From: JAHEDT01 sp963825615 | GTDB taxonomy: Bacteria > Desulfobacterota > Desulfuromonadia > Desulfuromonadales > BM103 | Assembly (NCBI GenBank): GCA_963825615.1 | Contig: CAWGTV010000006.1 | Coordinates: forward strand, 1 to 64,000 | DNA length: 64,000 nt | Direction: 5' to 3' | Part shown: positions 19,307 through 27,579 of the stretch, in pieces | Layout of the letters: every line of letters starts with the position of its first letter | Position numbering within the stretch: the first letter of the stretch is position 1 | Translations under genes and position numbers: made by a program | The notes under the pieces: model-generated | The model's input: only the letters and a program-made list of their open reading frames with translations | Database searches by the model: none | Told to the model about the DNA's origin: nothing

Positions 19307-19642
19307 TTATGAATCCTTGTGAAAGTTGATGACGCGGGCTTTTTCCAGAGTGATCAGGCCGCCCTGGAACATCCCTTCGATTAGCGGCAGAACCGCGTTG
19401 ATCTTCTCTTCTTGATCAACCACCTCGACCACCACGGGGAGGTCGCTGCTCAGGCGCAAAAACCGGTCAGAATGCAGCGCATTGTTGCCACCGTAGCCCA
19501 TGGCACCCTTGATCACCGTGGCCCCAGCCACGCCTTCGGTACGGAACAGTTCGACTAAGGCCTCGTAGAGCGGCTGTTTCTGATAGCGGTCGCTCTCGCC
19601 GACAAAAATCCGCATCAGCACCATCTCCTGCTGTTTCAACAT
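19307..19642 (-). CDS. DUF190 family protein (CrcB-associated)
   Basis: A 111-residue protein with the DUF190 signature: LMRIFVGESDRYQKQPLYEA, GVAGATVIKGAMGYG, DLPVVVEVVDQEEKI. DUF190 proteins have a PII-like ferredoxin fold and are often encoded beside crcB. In-frame starts exist at 19642 (with GAGG upstream) and 19615 (with GGAG upstream); the second matches the family's usual beginning. It lies 29 nt after crcB and likely supports fluoride or ion homeostasis, perhaps by ligand sensing (inference). Confidence 0.88.
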   Translation of the reverse strand: MLKQQEMVLMRIFVGESDRYQKQPLYEALVELFRTEGVAGATVIKGAMGYGGNNALHSDRFLRLSSDLPVVVEVVDQEEKINAVLPLIEGMFQGGLITLEKARVINFHKDS

Positions 19643-19671
19643 GCTGTCCTCGCTTTCGCCGGCACGTTTAT

Positions 19672-20043
19672 CTACATCTGCCGGGCCAGGTAGATCCCGA
19701 TCAGCGCTGCAACAATACAGACGGTTACGTTCAACAGGACATTCGCACCGGCAGCGACCATGCTCCCCTCTTCCATAAGTCTTACGGTTTCGTAGGAGAA
19801 GGTGGAAAAGGTCGTAAAGCCGCCCATAAAGCCGACCGTCAGGCCGAAGCGCAGTTCAGGGCTCATCAGGGTGCTGCGCAGGCTGCCCTCCATGATCAGG
19901 CCGAGCAGGAGCGAACCGATGACATTGACGGCCAGGGTCCCGTAAGGCAATGCCCGGCCGGCAAGATTATAGACCCAACCGGAGACCAGATAGCGCGCCA
20001 CGCAGCCCAGACCGCCGAATATCCCCAAGTACAAGACTTTCAA
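19672..20043 (-). CDS. crcB: Fluoride channel CrcB/Fluc
   Basis: A 123-residue, four-helix membrane protein of typical Fluc length. Family marks are GGLGCVARYLVSG (residues 10-22), TLAVNVIGSLLLGL (with the conserved pore Asn), and GFMGGFTTFSTFSYE (central break and Phe-box). Fluc dimers export fluoride passively. The start is TTG at 20043, 11 nt after the stop of the small lipoprotein gene. There is no recognisable fluoride riboswitch upstream; expression would come from the promoter at 20252-20280. It shares the transcript with DUF190 and TerB-like genes. Confidence 0.93.
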   Translation of the reverse strand: MKVLYLGIFGGLGCVARYLVSGWVYNLAGRALPYGTLAVNVIGSLLLGLIMEGSLRSTLMSPELRFGLTVGFMGGFTTFSTFSYETVRLMEEGSMVAAGANVLLNVTVCIVAALIGIYLARQM

Positions 20044-20054
20044 AGAATCGACGC

Positions 20055-20201
20055 CTAAAAACGTTGATGGATGATGGCGTCGAATTCAGCGCCACACGCA
20101 GGGCAATAAACCTTCGGCTTCTCCTTGCCAGGAGTAGTACTACACGCAGTCAAAAGCATGCTCAGCAAGAGCCCCACAATCAAACCATAAACGATACGCA
20201 T
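20055..20201 (-). CDS. Small lipoprotein with CxxC zinc-ribbon-like tail
   Basis: A 48-residue gene. The ATG at 20201 follows the ribosome site GGGAGGA. The protein has a lipoprotein signal (hydrophobic core, lipobox LLTAC, Cys20), then a short linker and YCPACGAEFDAII near the C terminus. CPAC can bind one half of a zinc site, so a dimer or partner would complete it. It sits first in the transcript, 11 nt before crcB. The anchored position and single CxxC suggest a periplasmic or outer-membrane metal or redox sensor, but this is only inference and I know no named family. Confidence 0.75.
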   Translation of the reverse strand: MRIVYGLIVGLLLSMLLTACSTTPGKEKPKVYCPACGAEFDAIIHQRF

Positions 20202-20251
20202 GACGGTTTCCTCCCGGTATGAAAGGACAAACAAAGACTGAATTTGCGAAC

Positions 20252-20280
20252 ATTATGCGGGGGGGCTGCGCAACTGTCAA
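20252..20280 (-). promoter_or_regulatory. Sigma-70 promoter of the lipoprotein-crcB unit
   Basis: On the minus strand: TTGACA (20280-20275), 17-nt spacer, CATAAT (20257-20252). It ends about 50 nt before the lipoprotein ATG and faces away from the rpoH promoter. Confidence 0.75.
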
Positions 20281-20308
20281 CTTTTACCAGAAACCTTGCC
20301 GCACCCTC

Positions 20309-20337
20309 TTGCACTACAACATGCAATTTGATATATA
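20309..20337 (+). promoter_or_regulatory. Sigma-70 promoter of rpoH
   Basis: TTGCAC (20309-20314), 17-nt spacer, TATATA (20332-20337). The CIRCE element begins 5 nt after the -10 and so covers the start site. Confidence 0.75.
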
Positions 20338-20342
20338 TATGT

Positions 20343-20369
20343 TTAGCACTCAACTAAAGAGAGTGCCAA
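20343..20369 (+). promoter_or_regulatory. CIRCE operator (HrcA binding site) upstream of rpoH
   Basis: TTAGCACTC, 9-nt spacer, GAGTGCCAA. This is the CIRCE consensus TTAGCACTC-N9-GAGTGCTAA with one mismatch. Placement directly at the expected transcription start fits repression by HrcA, tying the heat-shock sigma factor to chaperone control. Confidence 0.85.
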
Positions 20370-20395
20370 AACTACGATTTAAAAGGGTTCTTATT

Positions 20396-21241
20396 ATGAG
20401 CACGCTTCATTTACCGATCACAACCGACACCTTCGAACATTATATGGTCCAGGTCAATCGCTTCGACCTGCTCAGTGCCGAAGAAGAATATGATTTGGCC
20501 ATCCGTCACCTCCGGGATGGCGACATGGAAGCCGCTCACAAGTTGATCTGCGCCAATCTACGTTTCGTTGTCAAGGTCGCCAATGAATACCGCGGCTACG
20601 GCTTGCGTCTGCTCGATCTCGTCCAGGAAGGCAACATCGGCCTGATGATGGCGGTCAAAAAATTCGATCCGGCACGCGGTACGCGCTTGATCACCTATGC
20701 CGTCTGGTGGATTCGCGCCTACATCCAGAACTACATCATGCGCAGCTGGTCGCTGGTCAAGATCGGCACCACGCAGATGCAGAAAAAACTCTTCTTCAAG
20801 CTGGCGCAGACGCGCAAGGCCTTACGCAACCTGACCGGCTCAGAGCAGCTCGAAGATATCGCGCGCGATCTCGATGTCAACGAAGAGGCAGTCGTCGAGA
20901 TGAGTCAGCGCATGGGATGTCGCGACACCTCCCTCGATGTTGAATTGACCGAGGGGGAAGGCTACACCCTGCTCAACACCCTGGCGGACGCAAGTGACAA
21001 CCAGGAAGCACTGTTGCTGGCTCACGAGGAGCGCATCATCAGAGAGGAGCGCACTTCGGCCGCCATGGCGGTGCTGAAGCCCCGCGAGCGTCACATCATC
21101 GAACAAAGGATTCTGGCCGATTCGCCGAGCACTCTACAGGACCTCGCCGATGAACTTGCCATCAGCCGCGAGCGGGTTCGCCAGATCGAGCAGAACGCTC
21201 TGCGCAAGTTGCGTTCCGCGATGGGTGAGCCGCCGGATTGA
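20396..21241 (+). CDS. rpoH: RNA polymerase heat-shock sigma factor (sigma-32 type)
   Basis: A 281-residue group 3 sigma factor of RpoH type. Region 2 contains ANLRFVVKVANEYRGYGLRL, DLVQEGNIGLMMAVKKFDP and the RpoH box-like stretch around TYAVWWIRAYIQNYIMRSWS. Region 4 has ISRERVRQIEQNALRKLRS as the helix-turn-helix. The start is at ATG 20396; the frame is open upstream to 20219 but there it would read through the promoter and CIRCE site. It directs transcription of chaperone and protease genes. The CIRCE operator makes it HrcA-dependent. Confidence 0.93.
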   Translation: MSTLHLPITTDTFEHYMVQVNRFDLLSAEEEYDLAIRHLRDGDMEAAHKLICANLRFVVKVANEYRGYGLRLLDLVQEGNIGLMMAVKKFDPARGTRLITYAVWWIRAYIQNYIMRSWSLVKIGTTQMQKKLFFKLAQTRKALRNLTGSEQLEDIARDLDVNEEAVVEMSQRMGCRDTSLDVELTEGEGYTLLNTLADASDNQEALLLAHEERIIREERTSAAMAVLKPRERHIIEQRILADSPSTLQDLADELAISRERVRQIEQNALRKLRSAMGEPPD

Positions 21242-21365
21242 ACACTGATTACAGCCCGCCTTTTTCAGGAAACAATTGACAAACATGCGGCGTTGCCGTT
21301 ATCTAAAGGCTTCATAATTTTTCATTTTTCAACGCGCAGTGAATTCCACTACCCGGGCGGTCAGA

Positions 21366-22112
21366 ATGCATAAACCAACGACATATCTGTTTCTCTTGAC
21401 TCTTCTGGTGCTGACAGCCTGCTCAGCGAGTACCGTCGTGCCCCCGGAAAAAAGCGCTGGTGCATATTTTCAGGAAGGTGAGGAGTTCTTTGCAAAGGGG
21501 CTCTATGAAGACGCCATCGCTTCATGGGAAAAAGTCAGGGACAGCTACTACTCACCGGAATTGAACTCCTTGGCCGAGTTAAAGATCGCCGAGGCGCATT
21601 TCTTGGCGGCAGACTATATCGAGGCGGCTGTCGCCTACGACGCTTTCCTGAAGAACTATCCCGACAACGCCCGCGTTCCTGATGTTCTTTACCAGCTCGG
21701 CCTGTCCTACAGCTACCAGATCCTCGCTGCCGACCAGGACCAGACATCAACCGTCTATGCATTGAATGCCTTCACCACGTTGAAAGATCGTTTCCCGCAG
21801 GACCGCCGCATGGAGCAGGTGCAGATCTACATTGACCGCTGCCTCAACCAGCTGGCGGCAAGCGAACTCAACATCGGCCAATTCTACCTGAGAACCAAGG
21901 CCTATGCGGCATCGGTCAACCGCCTGGAAGGGTTGTTGAAGAAATACCCGAATTATTACGAGCGCGACAAGGCCTACTACTATCTTGGCCAGGCCTACCT
22001 GCTCAATGGTGAGAAAGACAAGGCCATTGTCGCTTTCAATACCCTTTTTAACGATTATGTCGGCAGCGAATTTATTCCTGACGCCCAGAAATTCATCGAA
22101 AAAAACTACTGA
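21366..22112 (+). CDS. bamD: Outer-membrane assembly lipoprotein BamD
   Basis: A 248-residue lipoprotein. ATG 21366 gives a classic lipoprotein signal (hydrophobic core, LLVLTAC with Cys18); an earlier in-frame GTG at 21339 would add nine untypical residues. The mature part is built of TPR repeats: residues about 30-70 (YFQEGEEFFAKGLYEDAIAS), 75-110 and 165-240 (YYYLGQAYLLNGEKDKAIVA). BamD is the essential non-barrel subunit of the BAM complex that inserts beta-barrel proteins. A terminator follows 22 nt after the stop. Upstream is rpoH, 124 nt away. Confidence 0.88.
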   Translation: MHKPTTYLFLLTLLVLTACSASTVVPPEKSAGAYFQEGEEFFAKGLYEDAIASWEKVRDSYYSPELNSLAELKIAEAHFLAADYIEAAVAYDAFLKNYPDNARVPDVLYQLGLSYSYQILAADQDQTSTVYALNAFTTLKDRFPQDRRMEQVQIYIDRCLNQLAASELNIGQFYLRTKAYAASVNRLEGLLKKYPNYYERDKAYYYLGQAYLLNGEKDKAIVAFNTLFNDYVGSEFIPDAQKFIEKNY

Positions 22113-22134
22113 CCGGTAAGGCCCCGGAAAGATT

Positions 22135-22164
22135 AAAAAGCCCGTCCGCAAGGAGGGGCTTTTT
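22135..22164 (+). terminator. Rho-independent terminator after bamD
   Basis: AAAAAGCCC(G)TCC pairs with GGA(G)GGGCTTTTT around a GCAA-type loop, with a T run. Confidence 0.8.
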
Positions 22165-22224
22165 GCGTTTCAGGGCGCACGCTTGAAAGCGGTATTCTGC
22201 ATACAGGATACAGTATATTTTCCC

Positions 22225-22253
22225 TTGACTTGCCGCTGACCCCATACTATAAA
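22225..22253 (+). promoter_or_regulatory. Strong sigma-70 promoter for the CoA-transferase gene
   Basis: TTGACT (22225-22230), 17-nt spacer, TATAAA (22248-22253). It lies 233 nt before the ATG, leaving a long untranslated leader. Confidence 0.75.
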
Positions 22254-22486
22254 AATGTTCTATTTATATACGGATACTCGATATCCTGCTGTCTGGAGCG
22301 ACGAACCGTCAACCTGATAGCACCAGACCTCGATGAGGTTAAATGGTAAGACCAGAGAAACATATTCGTTAAGACAAAGCCATCGTCGGGACAAAGGACA
22401 GCGTTTTAATTTTAATCTTTTGCCCGACAAACAATTCCAAATTCGGGACTTGTTCCGAATAAATTCCATCATGGAGGAGAGAGAGA
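22254..22486 (+). promoter_or_regulatory. Long leader of the CoA-transferase gene with a perfect palindrome
   Basis: About 230 nt with no ORF of its own. ATTCGG and CCGAAT (22441-22460, 8-nt spacer) form a perfect inverted repeat 27 nt before the ATG. Upstream, CGTCGGGACAAAGG and TTTGCCCGACAAA can pair partly, giving a second, larger structure. The ribosome site is GGAGGAGAG. The leader may regulate mRNA stability or translation, or carry an operator. Confidence 0.4.
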
Positions 22487-24074
22487 ATGTCCGATTTCGG
22501 TACCCTCGAAAGTCGCGTTCGTCGCAAGTCCCTGCTCAGCAAAGTTTGCTCAGCCGAGGACACCATCAAGCACTTCAAGGCTGGTCAGAACCTGATGTGG
22601 TCAGGGTTCACCCCGGCCGGCTACCCGAAAATGGTGCCCATCGCCCTGGCCAACCATGTCGAGGCCAACAAGCTGCAGGGCCAGATGAAGTTCAACCTGT
22701 TCATCGGCGCTTCGGTCGGCGCTGAGACCGAGGATCGCTGGGCGACCCTCGACATGATCGACCGCCGCTGGCCCTACCAGACCGGCAAGAACATCGCTGC
22801 CGGGATCAACGCCGGCCGCATCCGCATGGGTGACAAGCACCTCGGCCACTTCGCCCAGGACGCCGGCTACGGCTTCTACACCGAGAACGGTCGCTACGAT
22901 ATCGGCATCGTCGAAGTCTCGGCGATCACCGAGGACTGCGGCCTGGCTCTGACCACCTCCTGCGGCATCGTCTGCCGAAGCGCTGCACCTCTGCGACAAG
23001 ATCATCATCGAGGTCAACACCGGACAGCCCTCCTTCGAGGGGATGCACGACATCCACATGCAGCAGAAGCCGCCGAACCGCGCGCCGTTCCTGATCACCG
23101 CGGCCGACACCCGCATCGGCACCCCGTACGTCCCCTGCGACCCGGACAGGATCGTCGCCATCGTCGAGTCCAAGCTGCGCGACAAGGGCCGTGCCTTCAC
23201 CGACATGGACGACACCTCCGAAGCAATCGCCGGCCACATCATGGATTTCTTCGCCCATGAGATCAAGAAGGGTCGTCTCCCCGAGAACCTGCTGCCGCTG
23301 CAGTCGGGCGTCGGCTCCATCGCCAACGCCGTTGTCGGTGGCCTGGCCAAGGGTCCGTTCCACAACCTGTCGGTCTACACCGAGGTTCTCCAGGACACCA
23401 TGCTCGACTTCTTCGACGGCGGCAACCTGCGCTGTGCCTCGTCCTGTTCGCTGTCACTCTCGGAGACCCCCGGCTTCCCGCGCTTCTTCGACAACTGGGA
23501 CCGCTACTCCAGCAAGATCACCCTGCGCCCCCTGTCGATCTCCAATGCTCCCGAGCCGATCCGCCGTCTCGGTTGTATCGCCATGAACACCCCGGTCGAG
23601 TTCGACATCTACGCTCACGCCAACTCGACGCTGGTCGGCGGCACCCGCATGATCAACGGTCTCGGCGGTTCCGGCGACTTCCTGCGCAACGGCTACCTGA
23701 AGATCATGCACACCCCGTCGACCCGGCCGTCCAAGACCGATCCGAACGGGATCACCTGCGTGGTACCGAAGGCACCGCACATCGACCACACCGAGCATGA
23801 CCTCGACGTGCTGGTCACCGAGCAGGGTCTGGCCGACCTGCGCGGCCTGGCACCGAAGGATCGCGCCAAGAAGATCATCGAGAAGTGCGCCCATCCGGAG
23901 TACCAGCCGATCCTCACCGACTACTTCGAAATGGCCAAGAAGGAAACCCTGGCCAAGGGGATCGGCCATGAGCCGCAGCTGTTCGACCGCGCCTTCAAGA
24001 TGCAGCTCAACCTGGCGCAGAACGGCACCATGAAGATCAAGAACTGGGACATCAAAGTCGATCTCTGCGAATAA
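22487..24074 (+). pseudogene. Succinyl-CoA:acetate CoA-transferase (Ato/acetyl-CoA hydrolase family), frameshifted
   Basis: Joined frames give 528 residues, the normal size of the acetyl-CoA hydrolase/CoA-transferase family. Visible signatures: WSGFTPAGYPKMVPIALA (residues 39-56), SVGAETEDRWA, GHFAQDAGYGFY, the CoA-binding/active-site region GVGSIANAVVGGLAKGPFHN, and C-terminal DLDVLVTEQGLADLRGLAP. In acetate oxidisers it transfers CoA from succinyl-CoA to acetate, linking acetate activation to the TCA cycle. An extra T at 22973 breaks the frame; removing it gives GIVAEALHLCDKIIIEVNTG. Codon bias is extreme, as for a highly expressed gene, so a true knockout is unlikely. Confidence 0.85.
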
Positions 24075-24102
24075 TCTTCGACTGTCTGTACCGCAACAAC
24101 AC

Positions 24103-24133
24103 AGCCCCGCCGGGAAACCGGCGGGGCTTTTTT
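24103..24133 (+). terminator. Rho-independent terminator after the CoA-transferase
   Basis: AGCCCCGCCGG pairs perfectly with CCGGCGGGGCT around AAA, followed by seven T residues. Confidence 0.9.
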
Positions 24134-24371
24134 TGTGCGTCAACCCGACAACTTTAAACACGTCGGTGTGAACCTTGAACTTACGGGAGTGAATCGTATC
24201 TGACCCGGGATTAAGATCAACAAGGCTAAAAATGCATGGCAATATAAAGTCGCCATTATTAAAGAACAGATTGAATGATCACCTAAACGGTAATTAACTA
24301 TGTAAGAAACATGCTATTTACTGAATGCATTGTTATTTTCGAAAAATCCACTGAGAAAGAAATCAAAGAAC
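24134..24371. other. AT-rich intergenic region, no gene recognised
   Basis: About 240 bp between convergent transcripts. Base composition is clearly more AT-rich than the flanks. No frame has a ribosome site plus a protein-like translation. Confidence 0.4.
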
Positions 24372-24397
24372 AAAGGGACGGCGAGTGCCGTCCCTTT
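24372..24397 (-). terminator. Terminator of the peroxiredoxin gene
   Basis: AAAGGGACGGC pairs perfectly with GCCGTCCCTTT across a 4-nt loop. On the minus strand it is followed by GTTCTTTG. It lies 53 nt after the peroxiredoxin stop. Confidence 0.65.
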
Positions 24398-24449
24398 CTA
24401 ATTATTACTGATGGTCACGTCCCGCGTCCAGCGCAACACGACCCGATCG

Positions 24450-25055
24450 TTAAAGATTGCCTGCCTTTTCCTTCAGGTAAGACGCAACGCCGGCAGCGTT
24501 TGGCTTCATCCCCTCTTCGCCCTTGCTCCACCCGGCAGGGCAGACTTCACCGTATTTTTCGGTAAACTGCAGCGCATCGATCATGCGCAGCATCTCGTCG
24601 ACGTTGCGGCCGAGCGGCAGGTCGTTGACCACCTGGTGGTGGACCTTGCCGTCTTTGCCGATCAGGAAAGAGCCACGGTAAGCAACCCCGGCGTCTTCGA
24701 ACTCAACATCGTAGGCCCGGCAGATCGAGTGTTTGATATCAGCCACCAGGGGGTAAGTGACCTGGCCGATGCCCCCCTCGTCGACCGGGGTGTTGCGCCA
24801 GGCGACGTGGGTGAACTGGGAATCGATCGAACAACCGATCACCTGGACATCGCGCTCTTCGAACTCCTTGATACGCTTGGAAAACGCGATCAACTCGGTT
24901 GGGCAGACGAAGGTGAAATCGAGCGGGTAGAAGAAAAGTACAACGTATTTTTTATCCCTATACTGAGACAGGGTAAAATCGTCAGTGATTGAACCGTCAG
25001 CAAGAACTGCCGTTGCTTTGAAGTCGGGGGCTTGTTTTCCAACCAGAACACTCAT
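24450..25055 (-). CDS. 2-Cys peroxiredoxin (AhpC/Prx1 type)
   Basis: A 201-residue thiol peroxidase. The peroxidatic Cys lies in FYPLDFTFVCPTEL (residues about 38-51) and the resolving Cys in EVCPAGW near residue 172. The conserved Arg (WRNTP) and the GEVCPA pattern mark the Prx1/AhpC class. It reduces H2O2 and organic peroxides with thioredoxin-like donors. The start is ATG 25055 because AAAGGAG precedes it by 8 nt; the frame upstream has a TTG only. A sigma-70 promoter lies at 25109-25136 on the minus strand. This is one of the oxidative-stress genes expected of an anaerobe exposed to air. Confidence 0.93.
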   Translation of the reverse strand: MSVLVGKQAPDFKATAVLADGSITDDFTLSQYRDKKYVVLFFYPLDFTFVCPTELIAFSKRIKEFEERDVQVIGCSIDSQFTHVAWRNTPVDEGGIGQVTYPLVADIKHSICRAYDVEFEDAGVAYRGSFLIGKDGKVHHQVVNDLPLGRNVDEMLRMIDALQFTEKYGEVCPAGWSKGEEGMKPNAAGVASYLKEKAGNL

Positions 25056-25108
25056 ACGTAAAACTCCTTTCAAGAAAAACAGAATTAGTCAAAACCAATA
25101 TGCGCATC

Positions 25109-25136
25109 AGTTTACCGACACCAACAAGACTGTCAA
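25109..25136 (-). promoter_or_regulatory. Sigma-70 promoter of the peroxiredoxin gene
   Basis: On the minus strand: TTGACA (25136-25131), 16-nt spacer, TAAACT (25114-25109). It lies about 54 nt before the ATG. Confidence 0.55.
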
Positions 25137-25250
25137 GGCAAATCTGACCATATTTGTCATTAATTGCAGCGGCACCCTGAAATGGGAGAGGATTCTCAAT
25201 CGGACGAATCCTCGAGAGAGGGATCACTGCCCGCTACGCCCCTGGCGGCT

Positions 25251-26144
25251 CTATTTATTTTTTTTGCTACGGGGGTGAGCTTTATCGTACACGGCCATCA
25301 GTTGATCGACACTGACCTGGGTATATTTCTGCGTGGTGGACAGGGAGGCATGGCCGAGCAGTTCCTGGATAGCACGCAAATCGGCGCCGCCGTCGAGGAG
25401 ATGGGTGGCAAAGGAATGCCGCAGGGCGTGGGGGCTGATATCCTTGATCACTCCTGACTTGATCAGGCGCGTCTTGAGGTTGCGCTGTACGCTGCGCGGC
25501 GTCAGCCTTCCGCCCTGGGCGTTGAGAAACAACGGCTCCTCCTCTCCAGGCATGCCCCTCTCTTCCAGATACGCCAGCAGGGCCTGATGGGCCTTGCGTC
25601 CTATCGGCAGGATTCTTTCCTTGCGCCCCTTGCCAAGCACGCGCACCAGTTGGTCGCGCAAGCTGAGGGAACCGACATCAAGGCCGGTGAGTTCGCTGAC
25701 GCGCAGGCCGCTCGAATAGAGCAGCTCTACAATGGCGCGGTCGCGCAGATCCAGGCGAGTGTTGCCGTAACCCCGTTCCATCAATGCCGCCGCCTCGTCG
25801 ACCGAAAGGGTTTTCGGCAGATAGCGGTTCAGTTTCGGCGTCGACAGGCCTTCGGTGGGATTACCGGCAAGCACGCCTTCGCGCACCATGTAACGGAAAA
25901 ACATCCTCAGGGAAGAGAGTTTCCTGGCGATCGAGGTCCTCTGGTTGCGCTTGTGCAGTTCGGCCAGATAGCGCCGCAAGAGAAAACTGTCAATTTTGGC
26001 CAAAACCGTTCTATCGGAACCACCTTGACGTTCTAGAAAAGCCCGAAACTCTCCAAGATCGCGCAGGTACGCAGCCCTGGTGTGGGGCGACAGGTTGCGT
26101 TCGTCGGCGAGATAGTCGACAAAACGGTCGATCAAAAGTTGCAT
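25251..26144 (-). CDS. xerC: Tyrosine recombinase XerC
   Basis: A 297-residue Xer recombinase. The N-terminal SAM-like DNA-binding domain spans residues 1-95 (VDYLADERNLSPHTRAAYLR). Catalytic residues are visible: Arg in YSSGLRVSELTGLD, Lys in GKGRKERILPIG, HxxR in SPHALRHSFATHLLDGGADL, His in LGHASL and the nucleophile Tyr in TTQKYTQV. It resolves chromosome dimers at dif with XerD. The ATG 26144 gives the usual length. No dif site is obvious nearby. Assignment to XerC rather than XerD rests on general pattern. Confidence 0.88.
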   Translation of the reverse strand: MQLLIDRFVDYLADERNLSPHTRAAYLRDLGEFRAFLERQGGSDRTVLAKIDSFLLRRYLAELHKRNQRTSIARKLSSLRMFFRYMVREGVLAGNPTEGLSTPKLNRYLPKTLSVDEAAALMERGYGNTRLDLRDRAIVELLYSSGLRVSELTGLDVGSLSLRDQLVRVLGKGRKERILPIGRKAHQALLAYLEERGMPGEEEPLFLNAQGGRLTPRSVQRNLKTRLIKSGVIKDISPHALRHSFATHLLDGGADLRAIQELLGHASLSTTQKYTQVSVDQLMAVYDKAHPRSKKNK

Positions 26145-26340
26145 GAATCACCTCATCATAAAATTACCATATCCACCTTAATGAAGCGAAGCGTTATTGC
26201 ACAGCACGAACCGCGAACAGACTCTTCCTTTGCGTAGATCACTGTACGTATCAAAGTCTCTAGGATTGAAGGACAGATCATGATTTGACACCTCCTCTCT
26301 AGGTTGACGGTCTCCAAAACGCATGAGATAATTTAACGAT

Positions 26341-27187
26341 ATGGCGCTCTTCGTCTCTATACTGCTCGCTCTGATAAAGCTCACGGTCTGGCTGGTCGCT
26401 GTCACCGTTCTTTTGAGTTACACCGTTGTCTGGTACGAGCGTGCCAATACCCGTAAAGAGCTGATTGAGCAGAGGTTCTCAAGCCGGGGCCTCTGCATCG
26501 CGTGCTGGCTGCTGATCCAGGAAACCGCCTGCCTGCTGATGACGATCGTGCTGCGCCCTTTCGGTTGGTTTTCTCAGCAGATACCAATTGCTGAAGAGAG
26601 AGTACGACCTCCTGTGATCCTTCTGCACGGCCTGTTTCAGAATCGAGGCTGTCTTGTCTGGCTGCAATACCGCCTGCGCGCCGCCGGCTATCCGCAAACC
26701 ATCAGCATCAACACCCCACCCTGGCATGATCTGGAAACCCTGACCGAAGTACTGGCCGAGAAAAGTGGATGAACTGCGCATCAAGCTGAAGATCGATAAG
26801 GTCATCCTGGTCGGCCATTCCATGGGGGGGATAATCGCGCGCAATTATGTTCAAAAACGTGGTGGGGTCTCTAATATCAAGGGCGTGGTCACTCTCGGTT
26901 CACCGCATCACGGCTCGAAGCTGGCGCCTTTCGCCGTCTCACCCATGGGAAAAACCCTGCTGCCGGGATCAACCTTCCTCCACCAGCTCAACAGCGCCGC
27001 CTGGCCGGAAAGTACGCAAGCTATTTCAATCTACACCCGTCATGACAACATGGTACTGCCTGCGGAATCGGCCAGAATGGATGGCGCTCACGCTGTTGAA
27101 CTTAACGGCATGGGACATACGGCCCTGCTCTTCCACCCCGTTTCGCTGCAGGCGGTCATCAATGCCCTGGACAAAATCAATACATGA
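26341..27187 (+). pseudogene. Membrane-anchored alpha/beta hydrolase (lipase-like), frameshifted
   Basis: The joined product has about 281 residues. It has one N-terminal membrane helix (residues 2-28) and a possible second (52-72). Hydrolase marks: oxyanion-type HGLF (VILLHGLFQNRGCL), nucleophile elbow GHSMGG in the second segment, and a plausible catalytic His near GMGHTALLF. An extra A in the run at 26761-26764 moves the frame; removal gives LAEKVDELRIKLKIDKVILVGHSMGG. It likely acts on lipids or esters at the inner membrane. Its stop overlaps the yjbQ start by 4 bp. Confidence 0.75.
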
Positions 27188-27579
27188 AGACCCTGCAGAT
27201 CCAAAGCCGCAACCAGATTGAGATGATCGACATCACCCGTGAGGTCTGCGATGCGATCAGTAAGGAGGATGTCACAGACGGCCTGGTCGTCGTTTTCACT
27301 CCGCATACGACCGCGGCCATAACCATCAACGAGAATGCCGATCCGGATGTCTGCCGCGATATGGTCATGGCAATCAACAAGCTGGTGCCGATGCACGATA
27401 GCTACCGTCATCGGGAAGGCAACAGCGCCGCACATATCAAAAGCAGCCTGTTCGGTGCCAGTGAAACACTGATCATCAGTAATGGCGAGATCAAGCTCGG
27501 CACCTGGCAGGGAATCTACTTTTGCGAGTTTGACGGCCCGCGACAACGTCTCGTCCAGATCAAGGTCATCGGCAGATGA
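27184..27579 (+). CDS. yjbQ: YjbQ/UPF0047 family protein
   Basis: A 131-residue protein with the UPF0047 signature: GLVVVFTPHTTAAITINENADP (residues 36-57), then AHIKSSLFGASETL and LGTWQGIYFCEFDGPR at the end. The family shares a fold with thiamine phosphate-synthase-like enzymes, and thiamin phosphate synthase activity has been reported for E. coli YjbQ; the true role is uncertain. Overlaps by 4 bp with the hydrolase before it and with the DUF362 gene after it, so translation is coupled. Confidence 0.88.
   Translation: MKTLQIQSRNQIEMIDITREVCDAISKEDVTDGLVVVFTPHTTAAITINENADPDVCRDMVMAINKLVPMHDSYRHREGNSAAHIKSSLFGASETLIISNGEIKLGTWQGIYFCEFDGPRQRLVQIKVIGR

Noticed and set aside
20202..20251. Fluoride riboswitch before crcB
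   Set aside because: The leader is short and I did not see the conserved pseudoknot pattern; a lipoprotein gene lies between promoter and crcB.
24311..24565. 84-codon open frame upstream of the peroxiredoxin terminator
   Set aside because: It runs antisense through the peroxiredoxin terminator and gene end, with no ribosome site.
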